Part shown: positions 35,181 to 47,220 of the stretch, in pieces | Numbering within the stretch: the first letter of the stretch is position 1 | Layout: every line of letters begins with the position of its first letter | Assembly: GCA_047967505.1 (NCBI GenBank) | Contig: CM106538.1 | Direction: 5' to 3' (one strand) | Source: Dipteris shenzhenensis | Lineage: Eukaryota > Polypodiophyta > Polypodiopsida > Gleicheniales | DNA length: 64,000 bases | Notes under the pieces: generated by a model | The model's input: only the letters and a program-made list of their open reading frames with translations | Told to the model about the DNA's origin: nothing | Databases searched by the model: none | Translations under genes and position numbers: made by a program

Positions 35181-35319
35181 TCATGATTCATACGTTGCAA
35201 CAAAGAAATGTCAACCATAATATTCATGGAATAAACAACATCATGAGAATATGCTCCTCATGCATATATACAAACACAACATCATACATGCATCACAACT
35301 GTTTTGATGCTTCTAGTGG

Positions 35320-35590
35320 AGACTATGGTAACTCTTCTGATGCTTCCAATGGAGGCTATGGTGCTCTATATGTACACTCAGTATCTACTTCTTCTGTAGT
35401 ATGTAGTGCTTTCAGAGTAGACTCACTATCCTCTTCCTTAAATGCAAGCAAAGGCTGTGGCAACTCTTCTGATGCTTCCAGTGGAGGTTGTGGTGCTGTA
35501 GGTGTACACTGAGTCTCTACTTCTTCTGTAGTGTGTAGTGCTTTCATAGTAGACTCAGTCTCCTCTTCCTTAAATGCAAGCTCTGATATT
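35320..35590 (-). repeat. Two-copy ~127-bp repeat, coding-like on the minus strand
   Basis: GGTGCTSTATRTGTACACTCAGT..TCTACTTCTTCTGTAGTRTGTAGTGCTTTCA recurs about 127 bp apart. On the minus strand it encodes an acidic repeat (LALKEEDSEST, KALHTTEEV). It seems to be an expanded linker within the Ulp1-like locus. Confidence 0.7.
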
Positions 35591-35619
35591 GCTTCAGTTG
35601 CACGTTGTATTCTAATGGC

Positions 35620-36545
35620 AGCAATTAGGTCTCAAATGATTTTAGCCCTAAATAATTGTATATCCTCCTCTAAATATTTGAGCTCCAAAGAGTCTTCTGA
35701 TGAGACCTGTGGTTTAAGTGAGAAAATTTCTTTGAAAATCAGTTATAGGAAACTCTCCACCCACAACTATGCCCATCTTCCTGCTCTACTACTAAATGCT
35801 TTTGGAAGTCAAGCGAGTCTTTGTACTATCTTTTTTCTCTGATAGCAGATACCAACTTCTTAACCGACCTACTCATCATGACATATTAAAAAAACTTAGT
35901 GTGTCTATTACATAAGGTACATAATATAGAAGTAACAACAGATTAATAGAATACTTACGTTTGCACTGAGTCATGAAAGCCTGCAATCGAGTTGACAAAC
36001 CAATAATAGTTGTCTTCAAGGTCCAAAACCACTAGACTCCGATGTTCCTTACACGAATAATTAAGAACCATTATTATTTAACACAATGTTGCCAGTATAA
36101 GATGAAAATAAGGGTTGCCATGATACTTACATCTCATGATATGCCATAAATAGGACTCACACGCCATGTAAATGTAAAGGTTGTAACCATTTACAAACAT
36201 CGGCTATCGTCTTTATGCTATCGCTAAGTATAGGAGAAAGGAGGGAATCCAGCATATACACACGGTTTTGTACAACTCTACAAAATCGTGAGATAACTAT
36301 ACTGCACCATCAAATAAATGAATATTAGCTTATTAGATTTAATCAAAATATTGAATTATCAAGCAGAGAAAAAGTTTGTATAAAACCTAAGAATGGCCAT
36401 CATAACATTGTTATTGACCTCATTTGAAGCTCTAGAGAGGATTGAAATCTCCTCTCGACCAAATTCAAGATACTGAGGTCTATGTTGAATCATAACCCTA
36501 ACATTAAAAGAGCTTCCCAATTCTTCCAATGAAGCCATGTTTGTA
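35620..36545 (-). pseudogene. Ulp1/C48-like cassette c
   Basis: In order on the minus strand: NMASLEELGSSFNVRVMIQ and QYLEFGREEISIL (36,545-36,359); VVQNRVYMLDSLLSPILSDS with KTIADVCKWLQPLHLHG and MAYHEM, then a GTAAGT donor (36,300-36,130); SLVVLDLEDNYYWFVNSIAG (36,040-35,975); and a Cys-box exon with GQLWVESFL in a shifted frame (about 35,800-35,750). The exon order matches cassettes d and e. Confidence 0.6.
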
Positions 36546-36659
36546 GAGTTGAGGTCTTCTATCCCCTTTGACTCTTTGACGACATTCATTTCGCACTCCT
36601 TTGAGCCATTATCTATTTGACTTATGGGAGGGTCCATAATGTTGCCCTTAATGATTGCT

Positions 36660-37590
36660 CGAATGGTACATGTTATAAATGCATAGAGATGCAAGTCCAT
36701 ATATGTTGATAGTGTGGTGTCATTTTGTATCTCAAAAATTTGACCAAGTACCAAAAAGCAATTGTAGCCCACCCTCCATCCACAATTATAGATGTGGCTA
36801 TCCTCTTGATGTGATACCTGACATGTTATATACTCTATTTGTTGTGCCAAGTTACGTTGCTGCATTACTATGTCGATAGCACCTACCAATTTTTGAGCCG
36901 ATCTACACATCAAAACATATAACAACAGTGAATATGTGCATTGCATATCAATCTACATGTCAAGAAGTGACAACAAGTGTAGTCTATACTTACTCTAACA
37001 TAGTGCCATGGACAGATGTCATTGAGTTGGCAAAGAAGCACTTCTTAGCAAAGATGTCCATGACCACCAAACTCTAATGTGAGTTGCATTATCAATAAAG
37101 AATAACTACTGTGTTTGAGACAATTCTAGCAACGCAATAGAAAAAACAAGTAGGGTTTGTTGCTTACTTCTCATAATATGCTATAAAGAAAACTCGTGCC
37201 TCATTCATAGAAACATGCTTCAACCACTTGCAAACATCCTCTATGGTTTCTTTTTTGTTGCTAAGCACTTTAGAAATAAGAGGATTGAGCATATATGAAA
37301 CTCTTTGTATATTTTGAGAAAAATCTGCTATAATATTACTATATTAAAAAAAAAAATATTAGCTTCTTGGGTTTAATCAAAATATGCAAGTATAAAGCCA
37401 AGGAAAAGGCTGCACCAAACCTGAGGCTTGGTTGTAATGACTTTGACATTAACATTTTTCTTAGGATTCAAGAGGATTAAAATCTCTTCTTCACTAAATT
37501 CAAAAGTATGAGGTTGTTGTCGAATTAACAACATAGCGGTGAATGAACTTCCAATCTGCTGCAATAGAGTCATATTTTCATGACTCATCT
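36660..37590 (-). pseudogene. Ulp1/C48-like cassette d
   Basis: On the minus strand: MTLLQQIGSSFTAMLLIRQQ and FEFSEEEILIL (37,588-37,400); a degraded exon near 37,330-37,165; a FVNSM-like exon at about 37,075-37,008; then YITCQVSHQEDSHIYNCGWRVGYNCFLVLGQIFE (about 36,850-36,720). The Cys box has a 2-residue insertion (EDSHIYNCGW against QKDGHNCGW). Confidence 0.6.
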
Positions 37591-37839
37591 TATTGAGAGA
37601 GTAGTTTACATCATATTCTTCTTCACTTGCTATGTCTTCTACATCATCCTTCTGCTATAAAAATATAAAAAAGTTATGAGATGTACACATCCCAAATAAA
37701 GGCTTAAACAAGCATAGAAATATAAAGATAAGATTTCATACATGCTGCAACGTAGTCATATTTTTAGGTTGTTCCCCAACACTAATAATGGTCTTTTTAT
37801 TAGACTGCATAAAAGTATATAGATAAGGTTTTATACATG

Positions 37840-38065
37840 CTTTCATTAGAGTGAGTCTCTCCTCCTCTTGGAGGAAAAATTTTAAAAGTAAGGTTTCATT
37901 CATGCTTTCATTAGAGTTAGTCTCTCCTCCTCTTGGAGGAAAATTTAAAATAGTTATGAGATTTACACATCCCAAATAAAAAGAAAGGTTTAAATAATCA
38001 TAGAAGTATAAAGATAGCATGCTTTCATTAGACTCAGTCTCTTCTCCTCTTGGAGGAAAATATAA
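37840..38065 (-). repeat. Three-copy ~90-bp minisatellite
   Basis: GCTTTCATTAGAGTSAGTCTCTCCTCCTCTTGGAGGAAAA recurs near 37,840, 37,903 and 38,020, twice with a GTTATGAGATTTACACATCCCAA spacer. CTCCTCTTGGAGGA within it is a small hairpin. Confidence 0.8.
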
Positions 38066-38189
38066 AAAAGCTATGAGATTTACACATCCCAATTAAAGGC
38101 TTGAACAAGCATACAAGTATAAATATAAGGTTTTATACATTGTGCAATGTAGTCATATTTTCAAGTTGTTTCCCAATGGTAGCAATTAG

Positions 38190-39165
38190 ATGCTAAATAC
38201 TCTCAGCCTTAAACACTAGTAGATCGGCTTCTATATATGATTCCATTTTGACTGGTAACTCCAAGTCAAAAATCTCTCTAAGAAACAACATGCAGTTGTA
38301 GGCAACTCTCCACCCACAGTTGTGCCCATCTTTTTGCTCCACTGGTAGACGTCGTTTGAATTCTACTTGGTCTTGTTGCTCCTTGGTTATTCTGACAGCA
38401 CATACTAGCCGATATGCAGCACTATCCATCATGACATATGAAATATATTAATATGTCATGATCATAAGATACAAAATAAGAAAGTAACAAAAATATTAAG
38501 AGAATAATTACCTTGGGGAGTTGGCATGATAGCCTTCCATTGAATTCACAAACCACAAACGGTTGACTTCAAGGTCCCAAGCGATCAGACTCTAATGTGA
38601 GCTACACGACCAGATCAAAAATGATTATTGTTTAACACAAACTTGCCAAAGAAATAGTAAAAATAAGGTTGGATTTGATACTTACTCCTCATGATAAGGC
38701 ATAAAGATGACTTGCACCCCATCTAAATTCAAAGGGCTTAACCAGGTACAAACATCTTCTATAGTCTTTTGAGGACAGCTAAGAATAGAAGAAAGGAGAG
38801 CATCAAGTATGTAGACATGATTCTGCACTGCACTAGCAAGCTGAGAAATAACTACATTGCACCAAGAAATAAACAAATGTTAGCTCATAGAATTGATTTT
38901 GCATTCTGCACTAGGAAACTGAGATATAACTACACTGTAAAAAAATAAACAAATGTTAGCTCATTGAAGTAGCAATAAATAAAAAAACGTTACCTGAGAA
39001 TGGCTAGGATAAGATTGTCATTAACCTTTTTTAAAGGATTGGAGAGGATTGAAACCTCCTTTCTACCAAAGCTCAAATACTGAGGTTCTTGTTTCAAAAC
39101 GATCCTTACTTCAAATGAGCTTTCCATTTTATCCAATGCAGCTAAATTTGCAGAATGTCATAGCT
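38190..39165 (-). pseudogene. Ulp1/C48-like cassette e (best preserved)
   Basis: Ulp1 (peptidase C48) enzymes cleave SUMO-like conjugates and occur as cargo in some transposons. On the minus strand: MESSFEVRIVLKQEPQYLSFG (about 39,130-39,000); VQNHVYILDALLSSILSCP, EDVCTWLSPLNLDGVQVIFM and PYHE with a GTAAGTATC donor (38,876-38,684). An exon then begins after an acceptor near 38,598 and reads LIAWDLEVNRLWFVNSMEG, ending in a GTAATT donor (about 38,520). The last exon reads LPVEQKDGHNCGWRVAYNC (38,432-38,193). The H..D..Q-DG-NCG spacing fits the C48 catalytic set, though the N-terminal part is not typical. Confidence 0.65.
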
Positions 39166-39386
39166 TGTATTCTATGTTTACGGTCATTCTGCTTTTCCAT
39201 GGTGTATTTAAAGCTCTTATGCTCATGGGATTCTTCAACCAAATTTAGAGGTGGTTGCATTGTTGAAGTAGAAGGGAGTGCCTCCATATTGACTTCATTC
39301 ATTTCTTCTCCCTCTATTGCCTATAAAAGAATATGAGAGATTAGATTCATTATCTTTAAATTTAAATCTTATTTAAAAAATGATAT

Positions 39387-42300
39387 TTAGTTGAGAAATA
39401 TAGAGTTCATACCCCTAAGTATTGTCGTAGTGGCCTTTTTACATAACCCCTGTGAGCCATAATTATCAAAGAAGGCATCATCATCTTTCTCTTCATCCAC
39501 CAACCTCTCTCTGAACGGGTCATGTAAGTCCATCTTTTCATCATCATCAACTGGGACATTATGATCTTCGAGGTCATCATCCATGTCATCAGTCTCCTTG
39601 TGCTCTACCTCTTTTTCATAGCCTGTGGTTAGATCTGCTTGAAGTTGAAAATAGGCCATGAAATGCTTATTTTCAATAATATTTGTGAAGTTCCCTTTTC
39701 TGAGGAGATCCTTAAATAAATATCCCATCCTGCACAAGGTGACCTCCCAACCTGCTGGTAGCAAATTCTCCACCATGGTAAGCAAGAGACTCCCACTTTT
39801 TTCCGGACTTCCATAGTTTTTTTTGATAATGTATGGACTTGGGAATATCTTGCTCTTCTAGCATCAATCTCAAATTATTTGAATTCCCTCTTATGTTCTT
39901 TTGTAAGGAGTGATCAGGGTTGGGACTCCGCATACACAAGAAGAATGATTCAAGAGATTGAATTGCTATGCCACATTCTCTCTTGCCTCTCTTTACTGCA
40001 TAAACACCACTATAGATCTTCAAATCTGATAAATATGCTTGCTTTAGAGTAACCAGCATGGCTTCTTTGTCTTGTTTATCAACAAAAATGACAATGTTGC
40101 AAATTGCCACTTTGCTAATGGTGGTATTTACTATTCTATTAATGAAGTTATGGATATCATCGCTAGAAACTTCATTGATGAAGAATAGTTGTGGCTTGTC
40201 CCATGCTGACTCATTCTTGATGAAGTCATCTTTTGAAACTCCCCTGAAGTTCACAAGCTTTCTAGACTCTGATGTAACCTCTACATTGAATTGAAAGCTT
40301 TAGTGCATATTTGTCAGCATCCTTAGCTCACTGATTAATCTTTTCACATATGCAACCACCTGTTGTGGGATTTCTTTTCTCATGTAAGAGGTTACTATTT
40401 TTGACGCATCTTCATCCTTTTCAATCCACCTGTTTGCCCATAGCTTTACCCTAGGTGTTGACAAAGAAGCTATATGCTTGACCACATTATAGTCAATGTT
40501 ACAATGACTAAGTGGGATTTGTTTCTTTGACAGCAAATACTTAATGGCACTATGCACTGCATCACGCCTCACCTGTACATTGATGCATTCTTCCAAGCAG
40601 TGGTCTTTGTCTTTCTTTCCAAAAAACTATTCTTTCTTTAAAAGTTTTTGTGCTTCCATGGATGCATACTTGTCAGGTAAGTGCTTTATAGGCCTCCACA
40701 TCCTTGCCATCAACTCCTCCTTATCCATTACCTTTGACAAACAAAGGAGCTTCATAAGTCAACTCTCCACACTCACATGCAATGCACGCTTCAAGCATCT
40801 CATTGAACACTTCAACAGAACGAAAAATGATGGAAGTGTAGTCGGCATATCTGTCTCTCACCACCTTGAGGCTTGTCATATTTTCTTCTCGCTCTTAAGT
40901 TTCCCTAGGCACAACTGCACTCAAAGAAGTATAGAAGTTTGTGAGGGTGTCGGCATCTACTTTTGTGACCTTTCTCTTCAAATCAGGATTTGGAGAACCA
41001 AATGTTGTCCATACAACCCTTGCCTTCTGGAAGACCTCTGATGTCGAGGATATCTTACGCTTTCCATGGACATAATGATTAAGTCTTTCGGACTCAATCA
41101 AATACTTGATCTCATGCTTGAATATACAGATGGTTGTAGGATAACAATGGAATGAAGAATTCTTCTTTGCAAATTGTTCTGAAGTGAGTCTTTTGACCTC
41201 CTTTGGCTCTTTGTGCTTCCTTCAACATATTCTCACCTTGTGCCTCTTAGCCTTGTTCACGTGGAATATTTCTAAGAGTGTCTTTAAAGAATCAAGTGAA
41301 GGTTTCCTCGAAATGTGTAGGCCTTGTAAATGTAATTTGATCCAAAAAGCTATTTTTGATTGGACAAAACATTATTGGATGCAGGACCACATTGCTTGCA
41401 ACAGGTTTATTTCCATCTCTCAAAGCCTTGTATATTTGTAGTGCATAGGATATATCAAGGTTTTGGCTATTAGTAAAGATAGCTGCAACTTCCACATCTC
41501 TGGCATTCACAAACCACGTCCTTTGACCCTAGATATATCCCACATCATCATCTGTTATTGCTTCATTAAGACACAGATTGAGATTTTTGATTGATGTGAG
41601 TTCATCCTGATCATCTTCAGCTTCGGGTTCTGAGTCTTCTTCATCTTTCTCTTCTTTTAACCGTTTTCCATCCACATGATCTTTCTTTACAGTGGGACGA
41701 TGCCTTTTTCTAATACTTGGAATCGTGGCTCTTGCAGTACTAGCCTTTTGCATTTCACATCGTGGTTTGTAGCAAGAGCTTCTAGCATGCTTGCAATGGA
41801 TTGACCTTCATCTTCTTCAATTTTTTTTAATTCCTGTGCACTCAAGGCTTGTGTTTCATCATCCTTAGTGACATCCACCATTTCTTGCTCTAGAAGTTTG
41901 CGCTCATGTTCTACGCGTTTGTGACAGTGTGCATATTCTTCTTGCCCCTGCATCGAAGTCTGTGCTTGATCTCCTTTATGTGAAGATCCTTGAATCTAAG
42001 GTGCATATTGTGCATCCTAAAAGTACTCAACCATAATCTTCACATGCATCCTTTTTTTCACCACACTAGGAAATCACTCCCAAGTATATGCAAGAGCCTC
42101 CAGAAAGTGTTGCCCATCAATGGGCTCAAACCTACATCTTTCCAAGAATCTATTCTTTGCCAGCATGTATCTCTTCTCGATGTCCGTCCCATATTGGCTT
42201 TGGTACAAAGCCTCTCCACAAACAAAGTCACTCCTTCTAAAGTTCTCAAAAGCATCAAGAAAGTCCACGCGCTTTTGAAATGTGACATCAGGGAATGTAG

Positions 42301-43265
42301 GATCATCTTCTTGAAGTCTCTTAAATGCCATAGGATGAAGAGTGATATTAGTGGCAACTGGAGTTCTTGTTTTCCTCGTATCTTCATACAATTTGTGTGC
42401 AAATGTCTTATCTAGCTTTCTTTGATTTGTGAACAATGAAGCTCGATCAATAAGCATTGTGGCCATGCTGAATTGTGAAAATCCCCAAATGTATACCTCA
42501 TCCTCTGGAGGATGTAAGTCTGCCAGAAAAGTCTTCGAGACTTGTATCTTCTTCTTGCAGATCCTCCTGTTCATCGCTATCCAATTTTTTACCTGGTTTT
42601 AAATAACCTGCACTTGAACGATCTGCATATGGAGTAGGAGTTATTTTTGCTCTCTTTCTGGGAATAGCTGTAGAACTTGAATCTGCTCCACGATCACTCC
42701 TTCTTGTTTCTGTAGTTACAGCAATCGATGGTGTAGATACAGTTGGAGATACTGTAGTTACTGCCGCAGATATTGTAGTTACTCTCGCCAGAGTTACCAT
42801 AGTTATCGCCACAGATATTGGCGGTACAACTTGAGGGTTACATGTTATAGATGGTGTACTTACTGCTACACTTACTTCTGCTGAAGGTACAACACCACCA
42901 CTTGGAAATGCATCCCACGTTTTCTTCAATGCTTCTAAGGCACTGAGTAATTCTTGGGATCCCTCAATTGAATCTGGTAAGGATTTCAAGAAGTGCTTGT
43001 GCGTAACTCGTAACTTGTAAACCACCTCATCATTCTTTCCTTTGCACACAACTTCTATCAAATTGTTTTCTTTAATGTTGATGTTTGACACCATGCCACC
43101 ATTTCTTACTACCTCTAGAGAATATTTTACGCTTGACACATTCTCTGCAGTGATCACCAAAAAATACTTTGATTTGCACTCCATAAAATACCAAGCATGT
43201 TCAAGGTATTTAAAAGACACCTTGGAACCAAAACTGGAAGCCATAGTTTTTTGAAAAATAATCAA
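39387..43265 (-). pseudogene. Large unrecognised minus-strand gene, decayed
   Basis: The N-terminal frame 43,265-42,498 (MASSFGSKVSFKYLEHAWYF at about 43,244) has a beta-rich start and then a Thr/Val/Ser-rich linker. Next come 42,574-42,074 (EVYIWGFSQFSMATMLID, TPVATNITLHPMAFKRL, DFVCGEALYQSQYG), an acidic coiled segment (41,953-41,690), and 41,510-41,292 (KPVASNVVLHPIMF), which repeats the TLHPMAF module. Then 41,101-40,895, 40,596-40,300, and 40,254-39,712 (WDKPQLFFINEVSSDDIHN, KKLWKSGKKWESLAYHGGEF). An acidic C-terminal segment follows at 39,650-39,450. Frameshifts and stops separate these blocks. The Ulp1-like cassettes follow on the same strand. I do not recognise the family. Confidence 0.55.
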
Positions 43266-43615
43266 AAATAAAAAATGAGAATTACAATGATTTTTTAACT
43301 CAAAATATTAAGTAAATTTCTAATTAAATATTATTTTAAGTTTTATTTATTTTTTATTTTTAAAAATTTTTAGATTAAATTAAATTAATTTATTTTTTTC
43401 ACCTTTTTTTAATTATTTTATTTTAATTAATTTATTTATTTTTATATTTAAAATTTAATTTAATTTTTTAAAATTTATTTATTTTAACTTTTTTTATTTT
43501 TATAAAATAAATTAAGTTAATTATTTTTTTTTGTCTTTTTTTCTTTTTAAATTAAATAAATTAATTTTTTTGTCTTAAAAATAAAATAAAAATTTAAAGC
43601 CCTGTGGGGGCTTAA
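43266..43615. other. Very AT-rich spacer
   Basis: Poly-A/T-rich sequence (TTAATTTATTTTT-type) upstream of the large minus-strand gene. No other feature. Confidence 0.6.
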
Positions 43616-43629
43616 GGTAGGGGAGGGGA

Positions 43630-43671
43630 TTAACCCCCAACCTGTTGCGTGCGCAATAGGTTGGGGGTTAA
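43630..43671. repeat. Near-perfect hairpin with the ACCTGTTGC word
   Basis: TTAACCCCCAACCTGTTGC on one arm pairs with GCAATAGGTTGGGGGTTAA on the other around a GTGC centre. Only one G-T/A-C type mismatch is seen in about 19 bp. It is the first occurrence of the hairpin family that dominates 45-54 kb. Confidence 0.88.
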
Positions 43672-45010
43672 CCCGCCATCCTGCCTCTCCCTTCCTCTTT
43701 CCCGCCTCCCTCTCCTGTCTGCGCCCTCCCGTCGACCCCCTCTCCTCCCTCCCGCCTCCCCCTCCCGTCTGCACCGTCCCCGCCTCCTTGCCTGCCTCCT
43801 CTCCCTCCTCCCTCCCGCCTCCCCATCTACCTCCTCTCCCTCCTCCCTCCTGCCTCCCTACCTGCCTCCTCCATCCCGACTGCCCTCTCCTCTCCCTCCT
43901 CCCTCCTCTCCCATCCTCCTCACCGCTCCCTGCCTTAGAAAAGAGGGAGAAGAGGGGGGGAAGCGAAAGGAGAGGGGAAAGGAGCTGAGGGAGGAAGGGA
44001 GGGGGCTGACGGAAGGGGAGGCGAGGAAGGGGGAGGGGGCGACAAGAGGGTGAGAGGAGAGCAGGGAGGGGGGGTTAACAGTCGGGGAAGGGGGAGGGGA
44101 GGCAGGGAAGGGAGGGTGAGGCCCCCCACTTGTTCCACACGCAACAGGTGGGGGGGGTAATACCCCCCCAACTTGTTGTGTGCGCAACAGGTGGGGGGGT
44201 ATTATTACCGCCCCTACCCCCACCTGTTGCGCATGCAATAGGTAGGGGGAGGGATTATAATAACCCCCCCACCTGTTGGGGGGGGTATTATTACCCCCCC
44301 CATAATACCCCCCCTCCCTCCTCTCCTCCCCTCGCCCTCCCGCCTCCCCTCCCCCTTCCTTGCCTCCCCCTCCCGTCGGTCCCCTCCTTGCCTCCCCTCC
44401 CCCTTCCCCCCTCCCTCCCCTCCTCCCGCCCTCTTGTTAGCCCCCTCCCCTTCCCCTTCCCCGCCTCTCCCTCTCGTGGTCGGCCCCCTCCCCTCCCTCC
44501 CTCTTGCCTATGACGAGGAGGGGAGGCAGAGGGGGAGGCGGGGAAGGGAGGGGTCGGTGGGAGGGGGAGGGAAAGGGAGGGCCGGCGTGGAGGGGGAGGG
44601 GAAGGGAGGGTCGGCGGGGAAGGGAGGCGCTGACGGGGAGGGGGAGGGAGGGACGGCGGGGAAGGGAGGGCCTGGCGGTGAGGGGGGGCGGGGAAGCGAG
44701 GGGGAGGCGAGAAGGGGGAGGGGGAGGCGGGGAAGGGGAGGCGAAGGGAGGGCAGGGAGGAGAGGGGAAGCGAGGGGAAGGGGAAGGGGGAGGAGAGGGG
44801 GAGGAGAGGGGAAGGGAGGAGAGAAAGCGGGAGGAGGGAGGGGAGGAGAGGGGAAGAGAGGGGAGACAGAAAGCGCGAGAAGAAGGGGGAAGAGAGGGCA
44901 AGGGAGGGGGAGGGGAGGGCAAGGGAGGGGAGGGAGGAAGCAGGAGGAGAGAGGATGGGAAGCAGGAGGGGAAGGACAAGAGGAAGGGAGGGAGTACCTG
45001 GGTGGAGAGG
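43672..45010. repeat. Alternating pyrimidine and purine tracts with hairpins
   Basis: CCTCCC-type DNA (43,672-43,935) switches to GGGAGG-type (43,936-44,120). Hairpin-rich C/G runs with ACCTGTTGCG..GCAACAGGT follow (44,127-44,290), then CCCTCC (44,300-44,512) and GGGAGG (44,513-45,000). The switch at 44,512 makes a mirrored, foldable junction. All long frames here are low-complexity Pro/Ser/Leu or Gly/Arg/Glu and are not called as genes. Confidence 0.8.
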
Positions 45011-45084
45011 TGGTGGAGGAGCTCCAAGAAAGTTATGAGAGAGAATGAGAAGAAGTAGAGTTTTATAGGAAATGGATAGCTTTT

Positions 45085-45200
45085 AGGTCAAGTCAGCTTT
45101 TTTTAGTTTTTAAGGTTTTCTTAGTTCTTTTAGGTTCACTATAAGTAGAGCATTCTTCATTCTCTCTTTCATTCAAAGATCATTCTTTTACACTCCACGC
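45085..45200 (+). promoter_or_regulatory. TATA-like promoter module, copy 3
   Basis: CACTATAAGTAGAGCATTCTTCATTCTCTCTTTCATTC resembles the TATA plus pyrimidine-rich start layout seen at 2.3 and 5.25 kb. It lies directly upstream of the 121-127-bp satellite. It is a weak prediction based on layout only. Confidence 0.3.
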
Positions 45201-45508
45201 TTCTCTCCTCTCATCAACCTGTTGCAGGATTCTCAAAAACTTTAAATGTTGCAAGAGGTGAGTTCATTTCTAACCTATTGCGTACACAAGAACTTTTAAG
45301 AATCAAGTTTTTGTAAATTTGATTTTTTTTTTCAAATCTCATTTTTTTCTCAAAAACTTGTGTGCATGCAACAACTTCAAAAAACCATTTTTGCATTAAA
45401 TCAATTTTCCCACAAATTTTCCTCTTTACCTTAAACTCTCACAACTTATTTTCAAACATTTCTCTCCTAGCCTATTGGGCACGCAACAATTTTTCAAAAA
45501 AAAAAAAA

Positions 45509-46620
45509 TCTATTACAAATTTCTCTCTCAACCTCAAAACCACTCAAACCTCCCTACCTATTGCGTACGCAACACCTTCAAAACAAAATTTAATCATAAA
45601 TCTCTCCAAAAAACTCCTCAATAAAAAAAAACAATCTATTACAAATTTCTCTCTCAACCTCAAAACCACTCAAACCTCCCTACCTATTGCATATGCAACA
45701 ACTTCAAAACAAAATTTAATCATAAATCTCTCCAAAAAACTCTCTAACAAGAAAAAACAAGCTATTATAAATTTTTCTCTCAACCTCAAAACCACTCAAA
45801 CCTCCCTACCTATGGCATACGCAACAACTTCAAAACAAAATTTAATCATAAATCTCTCTAAAAAACTCCTCAACAAAAAAAAACAATCTATTATAAATTT
45901 CTCTCTCAACCTCAAAACCACTCAAACCTCCCTACTTATTGCGTACGCAACAACTTCAAAACAAAATTTAATCATAAATCTCTCCAAAAAACTCTTCTCA
46001 CAACACTTTATTACAAAGTTCTCTCTCAACCTCAAAACCACTCAAACCTCCCTACCTATTGCGTACGCAACTTCAAAACAAAATTTAATCATAAATCTCT
46101 CAAAAAATCTCCTCAATTAAAAAAAAAACAATCTATTACAAATTTCTCTCTCAACCTCAAAACCACTCAAACCTCCCTACCTATTGCGTATGCAACAACT
46201 TCAAAACAAAATTTAATCATAAATCTCCCCAAAAAACTCAAAAAAAAAAAATCTATTACAAATTTCTCTCTCAACCTCAAAACCACTCAAACCTCCCTAC
46301 CTATTGCATACGCAACAACTTCAAAACAAAATTTAATCATAAATCTCTCCAAAAAACTCCTCAACAAAAAAAAACAATCTGTTACAAATTTCTCTCTCAA
46401 CCTCAAAACCACTCAAACCTCCCTACTTATTGCATACGCAACAACTTCAAAATAAAATTTAATCATAAATCTCTCCAAAAAACTCTTCTCATGACACTTT
46501 ATTACAAATTTCTCTCTCAACCTCAAAACCACTAAAACCTCCCTACCTATTGCGTACGCAACAACTTCAAAACAAAATTTAATCATAAATCTTTCCAAAA
46601 AAGCTCTTCTCACGATAGTT
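45509..46620. repeat. 121-127-bp tandem satellite with a central palindrome, ~9 copies
   Basis: TCTATTACAAATTTCTCTCTC starts units at about 45,509, 45,635, 45,762, 45,887, 46,008, 46,130, 46,251, 46,377 and 46,498. Each has CTCAAACCTCCCTACCTATTGC, a TTGCGTACGCAA palindrome or variant, and AAAATTTAATCATAAATCTCTCC. A diverged unit precedes at about 45,230-45,500. The 252-residue frame at 45,362-46,120 is the repeat read in one frame (units of 126 bp = 42 codons) and breaks where units are 121 bp. Confidence 0.93.
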
Positions 46621-47220
46621 TATTAATATAAGAAATCCATTTATAATACTTTTACTCAATAATATAATAAATTTTTATTAACTAATGTTAAAATATAATT
46701 TTGCTAAAATATATATTATTAATCAATAAGTTAATATAAATATTATATAATAATTATATAAATAAATATATAAATAAATTAATTAAAAAAATATAACTTG
46801 AAAGGGAGGTCTTCTAGCATATGTGCTTTATATAATACTTATTCTTAAAATAATGAAGAATTAGTGAATATATTGCTATTCTATACATTATTAACTTAAA
46901 AACTAATATAAATATAAATTAATTATTATATAAATTTAAATAAATATATAAATTATTAATATTATACATTAATAACATTCAAAATTATGTAGATTTTTTT
47001 CTAATAACCTTTCAATTTTAAAAAGTAGGCAATCAAAGAATTGAATTAATTTTAAAAATAAGAAAATATTAAATTTTACACACGTACTTTTAGCATGTAT
47101 GCTTTTCTTCCATGTGTATAATACTCGTTAGTTAGTCGAAGAATGAAAAATTAGATAATGTATTTGTAAGGTAGGTATTTAAAACCATAGAATCTAGAAG
47201 AGATTTAGCATACTTACTTG
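46621..47220. other. AT-rich spacer, no gene
   Basis: ATATAAATAAATATATAA-type sequence. No repeat unit or gene is recognised. Confidence 0.55.

Noticed and set aside
43649-45058. Pro-rich and Gly/Arg-rich frames of up to 204 codons
   Set aside because: They lie in the alternating CCTCCC and GGGAGG tracts, overlap on both strands, and contain no domain.
45362-46120. 252-codon frame made of 42-residue repeats
   Set aside because: It follows 126-bp satellite units and is lost where units are 121-122 bp. There is no evidence of selection on the protein.
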